Assembly (NCBI GenBank): GCA_958295885.1
Contig: OY282380.1
Location: 2,666,001-2,730,000, forward strand
Length of the DNA stretch: 64,000 nucleotides
Direction of reading: 5' to 3'
DNA from: Arenicellales bacterium
GTDB taxonomy: Bacteria; Pseudomonadota; Gammaproteobacteria; Arenicellales; JAJDZL01
Each line of letters opens with the position of its first letter. Within the stretch, counting starts at the first letter, position 1. Shown piece by piece: positions 1 through 8,987 of the stretch. Position numbers and translations under genes: made by a program. Under the pieces are notes generated by a model. It searched no databases. It was not told the origin of the DNA and worked only from the letters and a program-made list of their open reading frames with translations.

Positions 1-1082
1 ACGATGGTTTTATGGTTCTTGCCTTTTCTGCACAAGGCAAGATAGCGCCCGCACAGACGTTTTTGTGCCTTCCACGCTCGCTCGCGGGCATAGGCTGAAG
101 CGTTTTTTGCCTTGCGCTGCAGATGATGCGTTTGGCGCGGTGCGAAACGATAGGTCCATGCGCTTTCGACCAGGACCCGCCGCACTGCGCCGTTGCCGGT
201 TTTGGTGATGCTGCCGGTGCGTCGTCGTCCGCCGCTGCTGAACTCGCTCGGCACCAGCCCCACATAAGCCATGAACTGTGGGGCCGAGCGAAATCGTCGC
301 AGGTCTCCGATTTCCGCTATGATCGTGATTGCAGCCAGGTAATCGACGCCGCGCCGCGCCCGCAGCGAATCGATCAGCGGCTGCCATTCGCAGTGCTTGG
401 CCTGAGCGATCAGATCCTGATCCAATTCCTCCAGGTGCCGCTGCTGCGCCGCCAGCGACGACGCCAAGGTGATTTGCTGCGCCGGCTGTGCAAACTTGCA
501 GTTCCTCATCCATGCAAAATGCTTTTCATTCCACTTCGTCGCCTTGTACGGATGTCCGTGGCGCAGCAGAAAATGACTGATCTGCTGGCGCTGTTTTTGG
601 ATGCTGCGTTTTAAATCCATCCGCCAGCGCACCATGTCGCGAAGTGCCTCCTGCGCTTCGCCCGGCACCCAGACCGGTGTTAAATATCCTAACAGCGACA
701 GCTTCGCCAACTCCCTGGCATCACGACGGTCCGTCTTGACTCGGTCACCAGACTTTTTCGGAATCAACGATGGCGCTGCCACCGCACACGAAATTCCCAA
801 CGCTCGAAGCTGACGCCAAATGACAAATCCACAAGGCCCCGCTTCATACACAAAATGCAACTCCTCCCTAAATTCGTCGCCCAATGCTGTCACTAAACGC
901 TTGATCGGCAGCGCTCGATTCGCAATCGAACCGCGATCCAAAACTTCCAGCCGACCACTATATTCACACCGCCGAGCCACCGCAACTACCACTGAGTCTT
1001 TGTGCACATCCAGTCCAATATGCACCGCCGCGGTCACAGCTTCTGACGGCTCTAAATCGGGTATGTTCGTATAAAATCCCAT
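1..1082 (-). CDS. IS110-family transposase, 3' end cut by window edge
   Basis: DEDD-type transposase that would move an IS110-family element through a bridge-RNA-guided reaction. Read in the minus frame from 1082 it is open to the window edge (about 360 codons). The N-terminal RuvC-like part starts IGLDVHKDSVVVAVA with the first Asp, then VYEAGPCG and KTDRRDA, the usual spacing of the acidic residues. The C-terminal Transposase_20 part is seen as PSEFSSGGRRRTGS. The start at 1082 is chosen because GGAGG lies 7 nt upstream. It abuts the truncated IS1595 gene on its right, so this IS110 probably inserted into that element. Confidence 0.85.
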   Translation of the reverse strand, partial: MGFYTNIPDLEPSEAVTAAVHIGLDVHKDSVVVAVARRCEYSGRLEVLDRGSIANRALPIKRLVTALGDEFREELHFVYEAGPCGFVIWRQLRALGISCAVAAPSLIPKKSGDRVKTDRRDARELAKLSLLGYLTPVWVPGEAQEALRDMVRWRMDLKRSIQKQRQQISHFLLRHGHPYKATKWNEKHFAWMRNCKFAQPAQQITLASSLAAQQRHLEELDQDLIAQAKHCEWQPLIDSLRARRGVDYLAAITIIAEIGDLRRFRSAPQFMAYVGLVPSEFSSGGRRRTGSITKTGNGAVRRVLVESAWTYRFAPRQTHHLQRKAKNASAYARERAWKAQKRLCGRYLALCRKGKNHKTI

Positions 1083-1132
1083 GCCTGTTCCTCCAATGGG
1101 TCGCTCTAATTTACGCATATGTTATATGCACA

Positions 1133-1688
1133 CTTAGACTTCGTGCGGGGAACAGGTCAAAACATACGGTCTTTCACAGCCTCCCTCAGCGCAGCGTTCG
1201 ACTGCCATTAGGACTAGGGTTTTCCCAGCGGCTCAGTGCCTTCGTTTGCCCGGGCGTTTGCCGCCTATGAAAGCGTCATCGACTTCGACCCAAGCGCGCA
1301 GCCGATACCGTTGGTCTTGTTACCCATGACGGTTCGAAATTTGTGCAGAATCCGCTGTGCGCTACACCAAGTGAGGCCCCATCATGTTCGCCAGTGGAGT
1401 GGCCGAAATGCCACCTTTGTCTGCACTTATCAGACAGATGGCGGCAAACCATTTGAGCAGGGGTAGTTTGGTGTGTTCAATGAGGGTGCTGGCGGTGACC
1501 GCGGCTGGATGGTGACACTTGGTACATTGATGTAGCAAAAGACGGGACCAAATCTGAGTCTGGTCGTGGTTGCAACGCGGGCACACAAAGCCGTTCGGTC
1601 AGCGATGACATTTGAGTTCTTCCAAGCAGGCTTGCTGAGTTGAATAAGTGCTGCGCCAGTGGACCAAATCAGTTTGTTTTTGTGGCAT
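1133..1688 (-). pseudogene. IS1595-family transposase, decayed and truncated
   Basis: Remnant of an ISXO2/IS1595-type transposase. The N-terminal zinc ribbon (GFVCPRCNHDQTQIW and QCTKCHHP), the KLPLLKWFAAICL helix and the first catalytic Asp in WVEVDDAFIGGKRPGKR are all readable on the minus strand. It carries a Trp-to-TGA stop between CHR and PNGFVC, another stop shortly after the DDAFIGG motif, and a frame change after GISA. The reading stops near 1133 at the IS110 boundary, so the C-terminal catalytic half is missing. Confidence 0.8.
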
Positions 1689-1836
1689 GATTGTGGTCTG
1701 TTTATTATAGTCTAATTAACTGAATTTATTGTATTAATTTAACTAAACCTATACTATATACTGAAACAGGAACAGAGGCATTATTCCTGATCAAGGTAAA
1801 GGTATTTTAACCACTTACAAAAGACTGAGTAATTAG

Positions 1837-2220
1837 TCACACTACTATAAAACCTAATGATGAGGTCAATGATTTCATATCAATATCTAAGGTAATAATT
1901 GCTAAATCCCTTGGATTGGGGGAGACATACAAGGCTGTAGCAACATGCCAGAGATCTGCACCCTTTAGATACCCTGCGCCAAGTATCTTATTAAATTCTT
2001 TGGTTAATGGTCGGTCTGGATAAACCCAGCTAATGCCCTCTAACCATTTTCTTGAATGAGTAAATCCTTCTCTAGCCAATGCTGAACAGAATTCGGCTTC
2101 AAGTAAATTGGAGGAAATTAGGAGTGGGAAATCAGCCAAGCGTTCTACAACACTTTCTCCACTGGGTTCAGCAAAGGCGATCGCTACCAGTGCTGATGTA
2201 TCAATGTAGGCGATACTCAA
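1837..2220 (-). CDS. vapC: PIN-domain toxin, VapC type
   Basis: 127-aa PIN-domain protein, a typical VapC length. VapC toxins are Mg-dependent RNases held inactive by their partner. The acidic residues expected in the PIN pocket are visible: Asp7 in YIDTSAL, a Glu in NLLEAEF (41 or 43), Asp89 in KGADLWHVA and Asp112/114 in TLDIDM. Its ATG overlaps the end of the upstream antitoxin by 4 bp (ATGA), so the two are translationally coupled. No disruption is seen, so the pair may be functional. Confidence 0.88.
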   Translation of the reverse strand: MSIAYIDTSALVAIAFAEPSGESVVERLADFPLLISSNLLEAEFCSALAREGFTHSRKWLEGISWVYPDRPLTKEFNKILGAGYLKGADLWHVATALYVSPNPRDLAIITLDIDMKSLTSSLGFIVV

Positions 2221-2492
2221 TTGTTGCGATCTTTCAAAAATCGTTTCAACGCGCCTGGCCGCGACGCAATGGGTTGAAATGATTTTTTACGAAATGGTGA
2301 AATTTCCAGCGCACCTCTCTTTTCCAATTCTTCAATTCGTTGATTAATCGAGCTGTGCTTTTTGGTTATGGGAACAACCTCTGCCACATCTTCACCCTGA
2401 TATGAAATGATCACACTTTTACCGCTTCTAACGATTCTAACCACTTCTGAAAAACGTGCTTTAGCATCGCTGGTGGAGTATCTGAGGTGCAT
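2217..2492 (-). CDS. vapB: Phd/YefM-family antitoxin
   Basis: 91-aa antitoxin of the Phd/YefM fold. The N-terminus has the family pattern TSDAKARFSEVVRIVRSGKSVIISYQGEDVAEVVP, in which the beta-alpha unit binds operator DNA. The C-terminal tail is basic and Pro-rich (RKKSFQPIASRP) and would wrap the PIN toxin encoded just downstream. The pair is probably autoregulated through the palindromic sequence upstream of this gene. VapB proteins are often AbrB- or RHH-type; a Phd-type partner is also common. Confidence 0.85.
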   Translation of the reverse strand: MHLRYSTSDAKARFSEVVRIVRSGKSVIISYQGEDVAEVVPITKKHSSINQRIEELEKRGALEISPFRKKSFQPIASRPGALKRFLKDRNN

Positions 2493-2540
2493 AGCAAATT
2501 TTCCTACTAATCTTATCTTGTGAAAACTATGTTAATATTG

Positions 2541-2555
2541 ACTAGTCAGACTAGT
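2541..2555. promoter_or_regulatory. Candidate operator of the Phd-PIN pair
   Basis: ACTAGTCAGACTAGT: two ACTAGT palindromes with the longer palindrome GACTAGTC across the first. It lies about 50 nt upstream of the antitoxin start in AT-rich sequence, where Phd-type antitoxins normally bind. Operator function is inferred. Confidence 0.45.
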
Positions 2556-2596
2556 ATACTATTGATTATAAAAAATTGATGAGAACCAATCAATAA

Positions 2597-2765
2597 GGCA
2601 GTTGTGCCGTGAACGATATTCATGCAATTTTGGAATTGACTGAATCCAAAATCATTGTCTGAGTCTCTGACAATCGTTCATTTGATGGCTCATTTTACGA
2701 ATTTCTAACCAATTGCACCGTCCATTGCAATCAAGCAGACGCGAATGACCTTCAACAGCTGGTAA
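2597..2765 (-). mobile_element. 3'-end remnant of the IS1182-like element
   Basis: Begins with GGCAGTTGTG and continues with a sequence closely related to the 3' non-coding ends near 33.3-33.5 kb and 44.0-44.2 kb, including the segment around CAATCGTTCATTTGATG. The transposase is absent. It is a solo end left after deletion. Confidence 0.6.
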
Positions 2766-3183
2766 CAACCGGCGTCAGCGGGCGTTTTACGGATTCCAAG
2801 CGCACCGCGGTCTCTTGGCCGCGGTTGTTAATTTCAATCCAATATTGACCCACCATTTCAACCGAAAACTGACCCACCCCAAAACTCCAGTGTGCCGTGG
2901 AAAGGCACTTCTTTTCAGTGGGTGCGAATCCCACTCAACAACTATCGCTCCTATACCATTAACGGATAGCAGTAGTTCAGTCAAATGAACTGCAGTTCAT
3001 TTGACTGAACTACTGCTGCTGGCGGCGACCGGGAGTTACCATGTCGCTCTTGGTGACATTGATCGCCTCAACCGGACTCGTACCTCGGTCGCTCTGCCAC
3101 TTTGAATTTCCTGTAGTAAGTTTGTACCCCGAGTACCAGTATAGGAACCGAAAAATCATGGTGGCCGCCAGCATTGACAATTG
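2766..3183. other. Gene-free stretch with IS-end-like repeats
   Basis: No credible gene is seen. Two direct copies of TGACCCACC (near 2850 and 2873) look like the multiple terminal repeats of an IS21-type end, but no IstA or IstB sequence is nearby. A perfect 50-bp palindrome, listed separately, lies in the middle. Confidence 0.35.
2968..3017. repeat. Perfect 50-bp palindrome
   Basis: Two 25-nt arms meet at CTGCAG (centre 2992.5) with no spacer; the left arm begins AGCAGTAGTTCAGTCAAATG. Every pair from 2968/3017 inward matches and the next outward pair does not. There is no T-run after it, so it is not an ordinary terminator. It would extrude as a cruciform or fold as a hairpin in single-stranded DNA. 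Confidence 0.9.
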
Positions 3184-3297
3184 TAATTAGTGTCTGCCAG
3201 AAAAATCATAATACATTGTTATTATAAGCATAAATGGTCAATCTCTCGGACGAAGATCAAACCTCTTTTGTATAATTAACGGAAATTCAAGTCCATT

Positions 3298-3677
3298 TTG
3301 ACAGATCTTCGAGGTATGAGGGCAATGAGAGTAGTGGAAACTCAGCAGATGCAGTTTGGCGAGCTCGTGATTGGCGACATTGAGATTGATCCGAAGTCGC
3401 GCGACGATGTGCCGGCGGTGCTCAAAGGTCTTCAATGGATTTACTGCCACGAACCCACGCGTCAGCGAGTATTTGAGCTGCTGCAGGAAAAGATACAGCC
3501 TGGGGTCGATATGAAGGTAGGTCGGCCCGGCATGCAGTTGTGGCGGGTGCTGGTGCTGGCGGTGCTCAAGCAGGGTTTGAACTGCGATTTTGATCGCCTG
3601 CAGGATTACGCCAACCATCACAATACGGTGCGTCAGATGCTGGAACACAGCGTCGGCTTTCACCGCGGCAAGCCGAG
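3298..3677 (+). pseudogene. ISNCY transposase, N-terminal piece
   Basis: N-terminal third of an ISNCY transposase, recognised from IGDIEIDPKSRDDVPAVLKGLQ and GRPGMQLWRVLVLAVLKQGL followed by the DFDRLQDYANHHNTVRQM helix. The frame is cut after HRGKPS by the IS3 at 3678. The next residues (KYQLQTLIDNV) resume at 4982, exactly in frame once the IS and one GAG are removed. Confidence 0.85.
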
Positions 3678-3747
3678 TGGTCCTACCCCGATAATGTAGA
3701 GACACTTTAATTGTAGAGTTTACCTAAGAACTGGAGGGAAAACCAAG

Positions 3748-4053
3748 ATGAGTAAAGTGATCTACCCGGAAGAATTAAAAGAGCATATCCTGTCGGAGCA
3801 TGAAGCGGGGATATCGGTGAGAGAGTTGGCTCGTAGATACGAGCCGTCGGCGACCACGATTCAGAATTGGAAGCGTCAAGCCAAGTTGAAGGCGAGTCAG
3901 CCGGAGGCGGGCGCTGGGAGTGAAGCGGAGTTGCGCCGTTGCAAGCGTCGTATTGAGCAGTTGGAGCAGGAGAATGCGTTCTTAAAAAAAGCCGCGGCCT
4001 GGTTCGCCGCGGACGGCGTGACCCACAGTGGTGGAACCAGGCGTACGAACTGA
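3748..4053 (+). CDS. IS3 OrfA, helix-turn-helix subunit
   Basis: 101-aa OrfA with an N-terminal helix-turn-helix (SVRELARRYEPSATTIQNWKRQ) and a C-terminal leucine-zipper helix (CKRRIEQLEQENAFLKK). TGGAGGG lies upstream of the ATG. Near its end is A AAA AAG inside the A7 run at 3984-3990, a classic -1 slippery site. Ribosomes slipping there would produce the OrfAB transposase. Confidence 0.88.
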   Translation: MSKVIYPEELKEHILSEHEAGISVRELARRYEPSATTIQNWKRQAKLKASQPEAGAGSEAELRRCKRRIEQLEQENAFLKKAAAWFAADGVTHSGGTRRTN

Positions 4054-4973
4054 TTGAAGTCGAGCGCAAAAATTTCACGATTCGTCTGATGTGTCGAGTG
4101 TTGGAGATTTCAGAATCGGGTTATTATCGGTGGCGCCAGCGCCAGCCGAGTCGTCGTTCGCAGCAAAATGAGAAGTTGCTGGCGTCGATTCGTGGCATCA
4201 TGGTTGCCAGCCAATGGAGCTATGGTGCGCCCCGCGTGGCGGCGCAGTTGTGCAGAAATGGAGTCAAGGTGAGCGTGAATCGAGTGGCGCGTCTGATGCG
4301 AGTGGCGGGTCTGTCGGCGTCGGTGCCGAAAAAGTATGTGCAGAGCACCCGTCGTGGTGCTCGGACGCATGGAATTGAAGATCGAGTCAATCGTCAGTTT
4401 GGCGTTGCCGAGCCGGATCAGCTGTGGGTGGCGGATGCGACCTATCTGTATACTTTGGACGGCACGCTGTATCTGGCGGTGGTGCAGGACGCCTGCAGTC
4501 GGCGCATTTTGGGTTGGGCGATGCAGACTTGCCAAGATGTCGGTTTGATGAGCCAGGCCTTGCAGATGGCACTTCGAGGTCGACGTTGCAAAGGTGTGAT
4601 TCACCATTCGGATCAAGGCACACAGTACAGTGCGAAGGCGTTTCAAGGGTTGTGTCGAGCGCATGGGATTGAGCAGTCGATGGGCAGTGTCGGCGACTGT
4701 TATGACAATGCGCAGGCGGAGTCCTGGTTTGCCACCTTGAAACGCGAAAGCGTGTTGCAGACGGATCCGTTGAAGTCGGCCAAGGAGCTCAGACGTCAGG
4801 TGATTCGTTATATTGAATCGTGGTATAACACCCGAAGGTTGCATTCGAGTCTGGGATACATGAGTCCGATCGACTATGAAGCGCAGCTGAAAAAAACGCA
4901 GTCGGAGTTTGCTTCCGCCCAATTGGGCGGAAGCAAACTCTCAAATACTAACGTCTCTACCAAATCGGGGTAA
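3990..4973 (+). CDS. IS3 OrfB, catalytic part reached by -1 frameshift
   Basis: rve-type DDE integrase domain. The frame opens directly after the A7 slippery run (SRGLVRRGRRDPQWWNQAY) and the first internal ATG is at 4089. Catalytic residues lie in LWVADATYL (Asp), IHHSDQGTQY (Asp) and AQAESWFATLKRE (Glu), followed by YNTRRLHSSLGYMSP. It is intact and probably made only as the OrfAB fusion. The last codons lie in a 36-bp palindrome. Confidence 0.88.
   Translation, partial: SRGLVRRGRRDPQWWNQAYELIEVERKNFTIRLMCRVLEISESGYYRWRQRQPSRRSQQNEKLLASIRGIMVASQWSYGAPRVAAQLCRNGVKVSVNRVARLMRVAGLSASVPKKYVQSTRRGARTHGIEDRVNRQFGVAEPDQLWVADATYLYTLDGTLYLAVVQDACSRRILGWAMQTCQDVGLMSQALQMALRGRRCKGVIHHSDQGTQYSAKAFQGLCRAHGIEQSMGSVGDCYDNAQAESWFATLKRESVLQTDPLKSAKELRRQVIRYIESWYNTRRLHSSLGYMSPIDYEAQLKKTQSEFASAQLGGSKLSNTNVSTKSG
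4905..4940. repeat. 36-bp perfect palindrome at the IS3 3' end
   Basis: Arms GAGTTTGCTTCCGCCCAA and its exact complement meet without a loop. It overlaps the last codons of orfB. No T-run follows, so it may block read-through or serve transposition rather than act as a simple terminator. Confidence 0.85.
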
Positions 4974-4981
4974 GGCTAGAG

Positions 4982-5768
4982 CAAGTATCAGCTGCAGACG
5001 CTGATCGACAATGTATCGCTGCTGAGCCCTGAGCTGCTGTCGGAGATCAGTCAGTTGGTGGTGGCCGGCGGTCACGAGCTGGTTGGACATAAGCCTGGTG
5101 AGCCATTACGCGGTCGCTGTGACTCGTTTGTGGTTGAGACCAACGTAAAGTATCCCACGGACGTAGGACTGTTGCGCGATGCGATCCGTTGCATGGTGCG
5201 CGAGACGGCGCGGGCGGCGGACCAATATGGACTGGCGGGCTGGCGTCAGCACAAGAAATTACTGAAAGAGTTGAGAAAGTTGTTCAATCGGGTACGCTCT
5301 TCGCGTGGGTGGAAGAAAAAGCGCAAGGTGAGGGACTATGTTGCCCATTGTCAGAGGTTGTTGAAGCGTTCTCAAGCGACGGTATCCGAGCTCAAAAGCA
5401 AACTTGAGCAACTTCCGCTTTTAGTACAGATGATTGAGAATTATCAAGGATATGGACTGCGTCAGTTGGATCAGGTGAGGCGTCGGCTGCTGGACGGTGA
5501 AACGATTGCGCACGAGGAAAAAGTGTTTTCGATTTTCGAGCCGCACACGCGCTGGATCGTAAAAGGCAAAGCCGGCGTGCCGGTCGAGTTGGGCCTGCCG
5601 GTGTGCATCTTAGAGGATCAGCATCAGTTCGTTTTGCATCATAAGATTCTGTGGCAAGGCTCGGATGTGGTTGTGGCGGTGCCGATGGTCAAGGAGACAC
5701 AGGCGCGGTTTTCCGATGTGCGGATGGTCAGTTTTGACAAGGGACTTCGTATGATTTGTCAAGTCTAA
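4982..5768 (+). pseudogene. ISNCY transposase, middle piece
   Basis: Catalytic core of the interrupted ISNCY transposase: KYQLQTLIDNVSLLSPELL, then VETNVKYPTDVGLLRDAIR with the first acidic residue, a basic coiled region (RSSRGWKKKRKVRDYV) and VFSIFEPHTRWIVKGKAG. The family sequence ends at VSFDKG (5743). The remaining codons to the TAA at 5766 belong to the inserted IS110. The missing end resumes at 11216 with FHSPHNRR. Confidence 0.85.
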
Positions 5769-5802
5769 AATCAGTAAGAATGTCCGATCCAATTGATTGA
5801 TT

Positions 5803-6290
5803 CTAGGCGGCCTCCTGCAGACTGCGTGGGACTTGATATAAGGAATTGCTGCGAAGCATGGCGCAGACTACGTTAAGTAGACGATCCCCGACCGTTCGCA
5901 AGGCTTGTCCATGAGATTTCCCTCGCTTACGCAAAGCCTGATATTTCTGCTTGCAGTGAGCATCGTGCAGACAGGCATTGGCCGCCCAGTGGTAAAGCGC
6001 GTTTTGGAGCAGCTGATTGACTGCGCGTCGTTGGCACACCACGAGTTTACGTCCGGAACGTTTGGTCACCGGTGCGACGCCACTGAGCGTGCGCAAAGCA
6101 CTATAGTTTCTTTGTTTCAGCGCCGGTTCTGCTTCTGAGAACAGCACCGCCATGGTGTTGATGCCGAGTCCGGGCACCGACTGTAAGATTTCAACATCAC
6201 TGTATTGTGTGTCGGTGGCGCTGGCATCGTCGTCTTCACTCGGAGAATTTTGCTTGGCGTCAATGATATCTTTGATCTGCCGATCGCAGG
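5803..6290 (-). pseudogene. IS110 transposase, C-terminal half
   Basis: Transposase_20 domain: ILQSVPGLGINTMAVLFSEA, then LRTLSGVAPVTKRSGRK and the typical NALYHWAANACL segment. Its frame continues upstream to NTCDRQIKDIIDAK at 6290 and stops at the GCAGG target duplication of the inserted element. The N-terminal half lies at 10030-10798. Confidence 0.85.
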
Positions 6291-6419
6291 TGTTGTACTC
6301 CTAATTAGTCCGTAGCAATAGTTCAAATTTCGAAATAAACCGAGCCCGTCCGTTCACAGCTGGCAGCCGTTCTGAAAAGCGGCCTTGGCTACACCAACGC
6401 CATTGACCGAACGCAAACA

Positions 6420-6456
6420 GCAGGGGCACCGCGGTCGCCGACCGCGGTGCCCCTGC
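6420..6456. repeat. GC-rich perfect hairpin near the left end
   Basis: 17-bp stem GCAGGGGCACCGCGGTC with a 3-nt loop, about 130 bp inside the left end of the TniAB-like element. Only CTTTAGATTT follows, so a rho-independent terminator is possible but weak. It could insulate the element from outside transcription. Confidence 0.7.
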
Positions 6457-6559
6457 CTTTAGATTTATACTCTTTGACTCAATCGCCGCATCCGCGTGTT
6501 TAGACCATCCGGATGCGACAGACCGTGTTTGAATCGTGCCGAATCAAGGAGCAATGGAC

Positions 6560-7162
6560 ATGCAGCTGCGCTACGACACACAACTGACTGTCAACGAGTA
6601 TATTAGCACCAAAGCCTGGGAAAAGGCAACTCTTTCGAGCTGTCCCAACCATCCCAAGGGCGGCTGCTCACTGGCTCGCCACGGCACCTACACCCGCAAG
6701 TGCGGGCGCGGACGCATCGCCCGGATCGCACGCTGGTATTGTGCCGACAGTCACACCACATTCTCTCTGCTGCCGGACTGTCTTGCGGCGCGAATGCCCG
6801 GCAGCCTCAGGCAGCTCGAACAAATTGCAGCGGCCATCGAACAAAATCAAGAACCGCTTGAAGCGATGAAGTGCTTTCGAGCCAACGCCGACCATGTCGA
6901 CCCGGCGGCACAACTTCGCTGGCTGGCGCGTCAGCTGCCGGCGCTGCAGCGGGTGCTGGTGACGGTGTGCGGGCTTTTGCCTGATGTTTTTGCCGGCTGC
7001 CCGCCGGCGGTGCTGCCGATGCGGGCGGCACTCGATGCGCCCTGGCTGCTGTCGGCGCTGCGAGAGCACTGCGCCGAACATCTGCACTGTCTGCCGCCTC
7101 CGCTTGGATTTTTTCAGATTCGTTCGTCGACCGACCCGCCACAGAGCGTCAACACTTGTTGA
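6560..7162 (+). CDS. Zinc-ribbon protein of the TniAB-like element (DUF6431-like)
   Basis: About 200 aa. The N-terminal part has Cys/His pairs suited to a zinc ribbon (SSCPNHPKGGCSLARHGTYTR and ARWYCADSHTTFSLLP), followed by a mainly helical region. Such small proteins precede the DDE transposase and ExeA-like ATPase in related elements and probably bind the transposon ends. AAGGAG lies 8 nt before the ATG at 6560; ATG 6554 in the same frame is too close to it. Function is inferred from context. Confidence 0.6.
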   Translation: MQLRYDTQLTVNEYISTKAWEKATLSSCPNHPKGGCSLARHGTYTRKCGRGRIARIARWYCADSHTTFSLLPDCLAARMPGSLRQLEQIAAAIEQNQEPLEAMKCFRANADHVDPAAQLRWLARQLPALQRVLVTVCGLLPDVFAGCPPAVLPMRAALDAPWLLSALREHCAEHLHCLPPPLGFFQIRSSTDPPQSVNTC

Positions 7163-7238
7163 ACTGGCATGTTGCGGGCGGATCGGTTAAAACGTGGGTC
7201 TGAATTGAATGCAACACTGCCAAGCATGGAGCAAATGT

Positions 7239-8042
7239 ATGAAAAAAGACCCTGAACAGCATCGTCTGGACGTGGCGCTGTTTCGCCACGGACTGATCTG
7301 CGAACTCTCGCGTCTGCGACCTGGTGCCGAAACCGCAGAACGCCTGCGCCAGCTGGCGGCACAGCCGCACCTCATTCCGGGTTCAACCCGCACTCGAGTG
7401 TCGGAACAGGCCCTGCGCGACTGGATGCGCCTGTATCGTCAGGGCGGCTTCAAAGCCTTAAAGCCCAAAGTGCGCCGCGACCGCGGCCAGTTCCGACGCA
7501 TGTCGGTCGAAACCATGGAATGTCTGATCTCAATCAAACGTGAAAAACCGCAGTTGGCGGTGCGCGAAGTCATCCAACAGGCAAAAACGCAGCTGCCGCC
7601 GAAGACGCAGCTGCGCGACTCAACGGTGCGGCGCCTGCTGCACCGCGAAGGTCTGATGCAGGCGGCCGCGGCAACCGCCCCGGACTGTCGGCGTTTCGCC
7701 TATCGCTACGCCGGCGAACTGTGGATGTCCGACGTCATGCACGGCCCCAAAATCAAGGTCGGCCAACGTCGTCATCGCAGTTATCTGACCGCCATCATTG
7801 ACGATGCCAGCCGCGTCATCCCCTATGCGGCCTTTGCCCGCTCGGAAAAGGCGCAGGACTTCCTGGTGGTGCTCAAACAGGCACTGCTGCGGCGCGGCCT
7901 GCCGCAGCGGCTGTACGTCGACAACGGTGCCAACTATCGTTCGCAGCATCTGGCCCTGGTGTGCGCCCGACTCGACATCGCGCTGATCCATGCGCGCCCC
8001 TATCACCCTGCCGGTAAAGGAAAAATCGAGCGCTTTGTGTAA
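7239..8042 (+). pseudogene. TniA-like DDE transposase, N-terminal and catalytic part
   Basis: rve-type DDE transposase interrupted by a MITE. A helix-turn-helix region (VSEQALRDWMRLYRQGGFKALKPK) precedes the catalytic core: ELWMSDVMHGP (Asp), LYVDNGANYRS (Asp) and PAGKGKIERF (Glu). The start at 7239 has GGAG 7 nt upstream. The frame is cut after CGCTT at 8035 and ends at a stop inside the insert; the original continuation is the FFRSARDGFVNRLE segment at 8508. Confidence 0.85.
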
Positions 8043-8504
8043 AGCTTTACACAAATCTTTTTATGTAAAGTTTATTGTTATGTAAAGCTCGCGGCAGCAA
8101 CTGCCTGAAAATAAAATGATTATCGGGCAAATTACTTTACATAAATTATGCCCTGGTCACAGCGACACTTTGCAGATGTCTCCAGTCACCTCCTGGATAT
8201 TCTCGAACGATTTAGCCAAAGCAAAAAATTGCGAACAGTGCTGAGCGCGCTCTCGATCATGGTCTGCGAAAGGTTCGCGCCACAGATGCTCGCAAAACTC
8301 AACGGGATATGCACTGAGCGGATCGAGCGTCAGGGTGAAATCCGGATCCGATTTGATTTTCACTGTCATGTGGATTCTCCTGTCGTGGATGACTTAAAGG
8401 AGAAGTCACCATGTATTTTTATGTAAAGCGATTTGACCGATAATCTATTGATAGTGAAGCAGTTTCTACTGAGTGCTTTACATAACAATAAACTTTACAT
8501 AAAG
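8036..8504. mobile_element. 469-bp MITE with iterated CTTTACAT motifs
   Basis: Inserted in the transposase gene with CGCTT duplicated at 8031-8035 and 8505-8509. The ends carry inverted copies of ATGTAAAGTTTATTGTTATG. ATGTAAAG or its complement occurs at least six times, mostly near the ends, as in elements with several transposase-binding sites. It encodes one small minus-strand ORF and no transposase, so it must be moved in trans. Confidence 0.8.
8157..8369 (-). CDS. Small unknown protein carried by the MITE
   Basis: 70-aa ORF starting MTVKIKSDPDFTLTLDPLSAY, with a Cys/Trp/His-containing middle (VEFCEHLWREPFADHD). CAGGAGA lies about 6 nt before the ATG, better than chance for a random ORF. 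No family is recognised. It could be a passenger or the relic of a transposase-linked gene. Confidence 0.45.
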   Translation of the reverse strand: MTVKIKSDPDFTLTLDPLSAYPVEFCEHLWREPFADHDRERAQHCSQFFALAKSFENIQEVTGDICKVSL

Positions 8505-8987
8505 CGCTTCTTCAGAAGTGCGCGGGACGGCTTCGTCAATCGGCTTGAATCGCCTTTGGAACTCGATGCGCTCAACCGCGAGCTGTGGAGCTGGATCGAA
8601 GGCGAGTATCATCGGCGTCCACACCGCGGCATCGACGCCCTAACGCCCTTGGACAAATGGGCGCAGTGCGCCGCCAACGTGCGCCGGGTGACGCCGCAGC
8701 TCGATCTCGATGACCTGTTTCTGTTCGAAACGCAGCGGCGCGTGTACAAAGATCGAACCGTACGCCTGAACTGCCACCTCTACGAGGTCGACGCCGCCCT
8801 GATCGGACAAACCGTCACGCTGCGCTATGACCCGACGCTGCCGCCGACGCGGTCCTTGCTGGTGGTACATCAGGGACAGAGCTTCGGCCAAGCCACGCTG
8901 CTCGACGAATACGCCAACACCAAAGTGAAGCGGACCCGACCTGGCATCTCATTCAGCAGCCTCGAACAGCAGCAGGAGGACGATTGA
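8505..8987 (+). pseudogene. TniA-like DDE transposase, C-terminal part
   Basis: Continues the interrupted transposase exactly in frame after the CGCTT duplication (RFFRSARDGFVNRLE), then WIEGEYHRRPHRGIDALTPLDKW and the Mu-type C-terminal beta-barrel (RRVYKDRTVRLNCHLYEVD). It ends one base into the ATG of the ATPase, so the two were translationally coupled. Confidence 0.85.

Larger units (their letters stand above)
3678..4978 (+). mobile_element. IS3-family element with 3-bp target duplication
   Basis: 1301-bp IS3-type element. Its ends TGGTCCTACCCCGATAATG and the complement of ACCAAATCGGGGTAAGGCTA form imperfect inverted repeats. Both flanks carry GAG (3675-3677 and 4979-4981), the 3-bp duplication usual for this family, and excision restores the host transposase frame. 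It looks intact. Decayed copies of its left end recur as repeat R1 across the window. Confidence 0.88.

Noticed and set aside
2847-2881. IS21 element from TGACCCACC repeats
   Set aside because: Only two short repeats and no IstA/IstB remnants nearby; too weak to call an element.
4110-4922. Long minus-strand frame opposite IS3 orfB, and similar antisense frames in the GC-rich IS genes
   Set aside because: They are mirror frames of well-supported transposases, lack ribosome sites and have no recognisable motifs.
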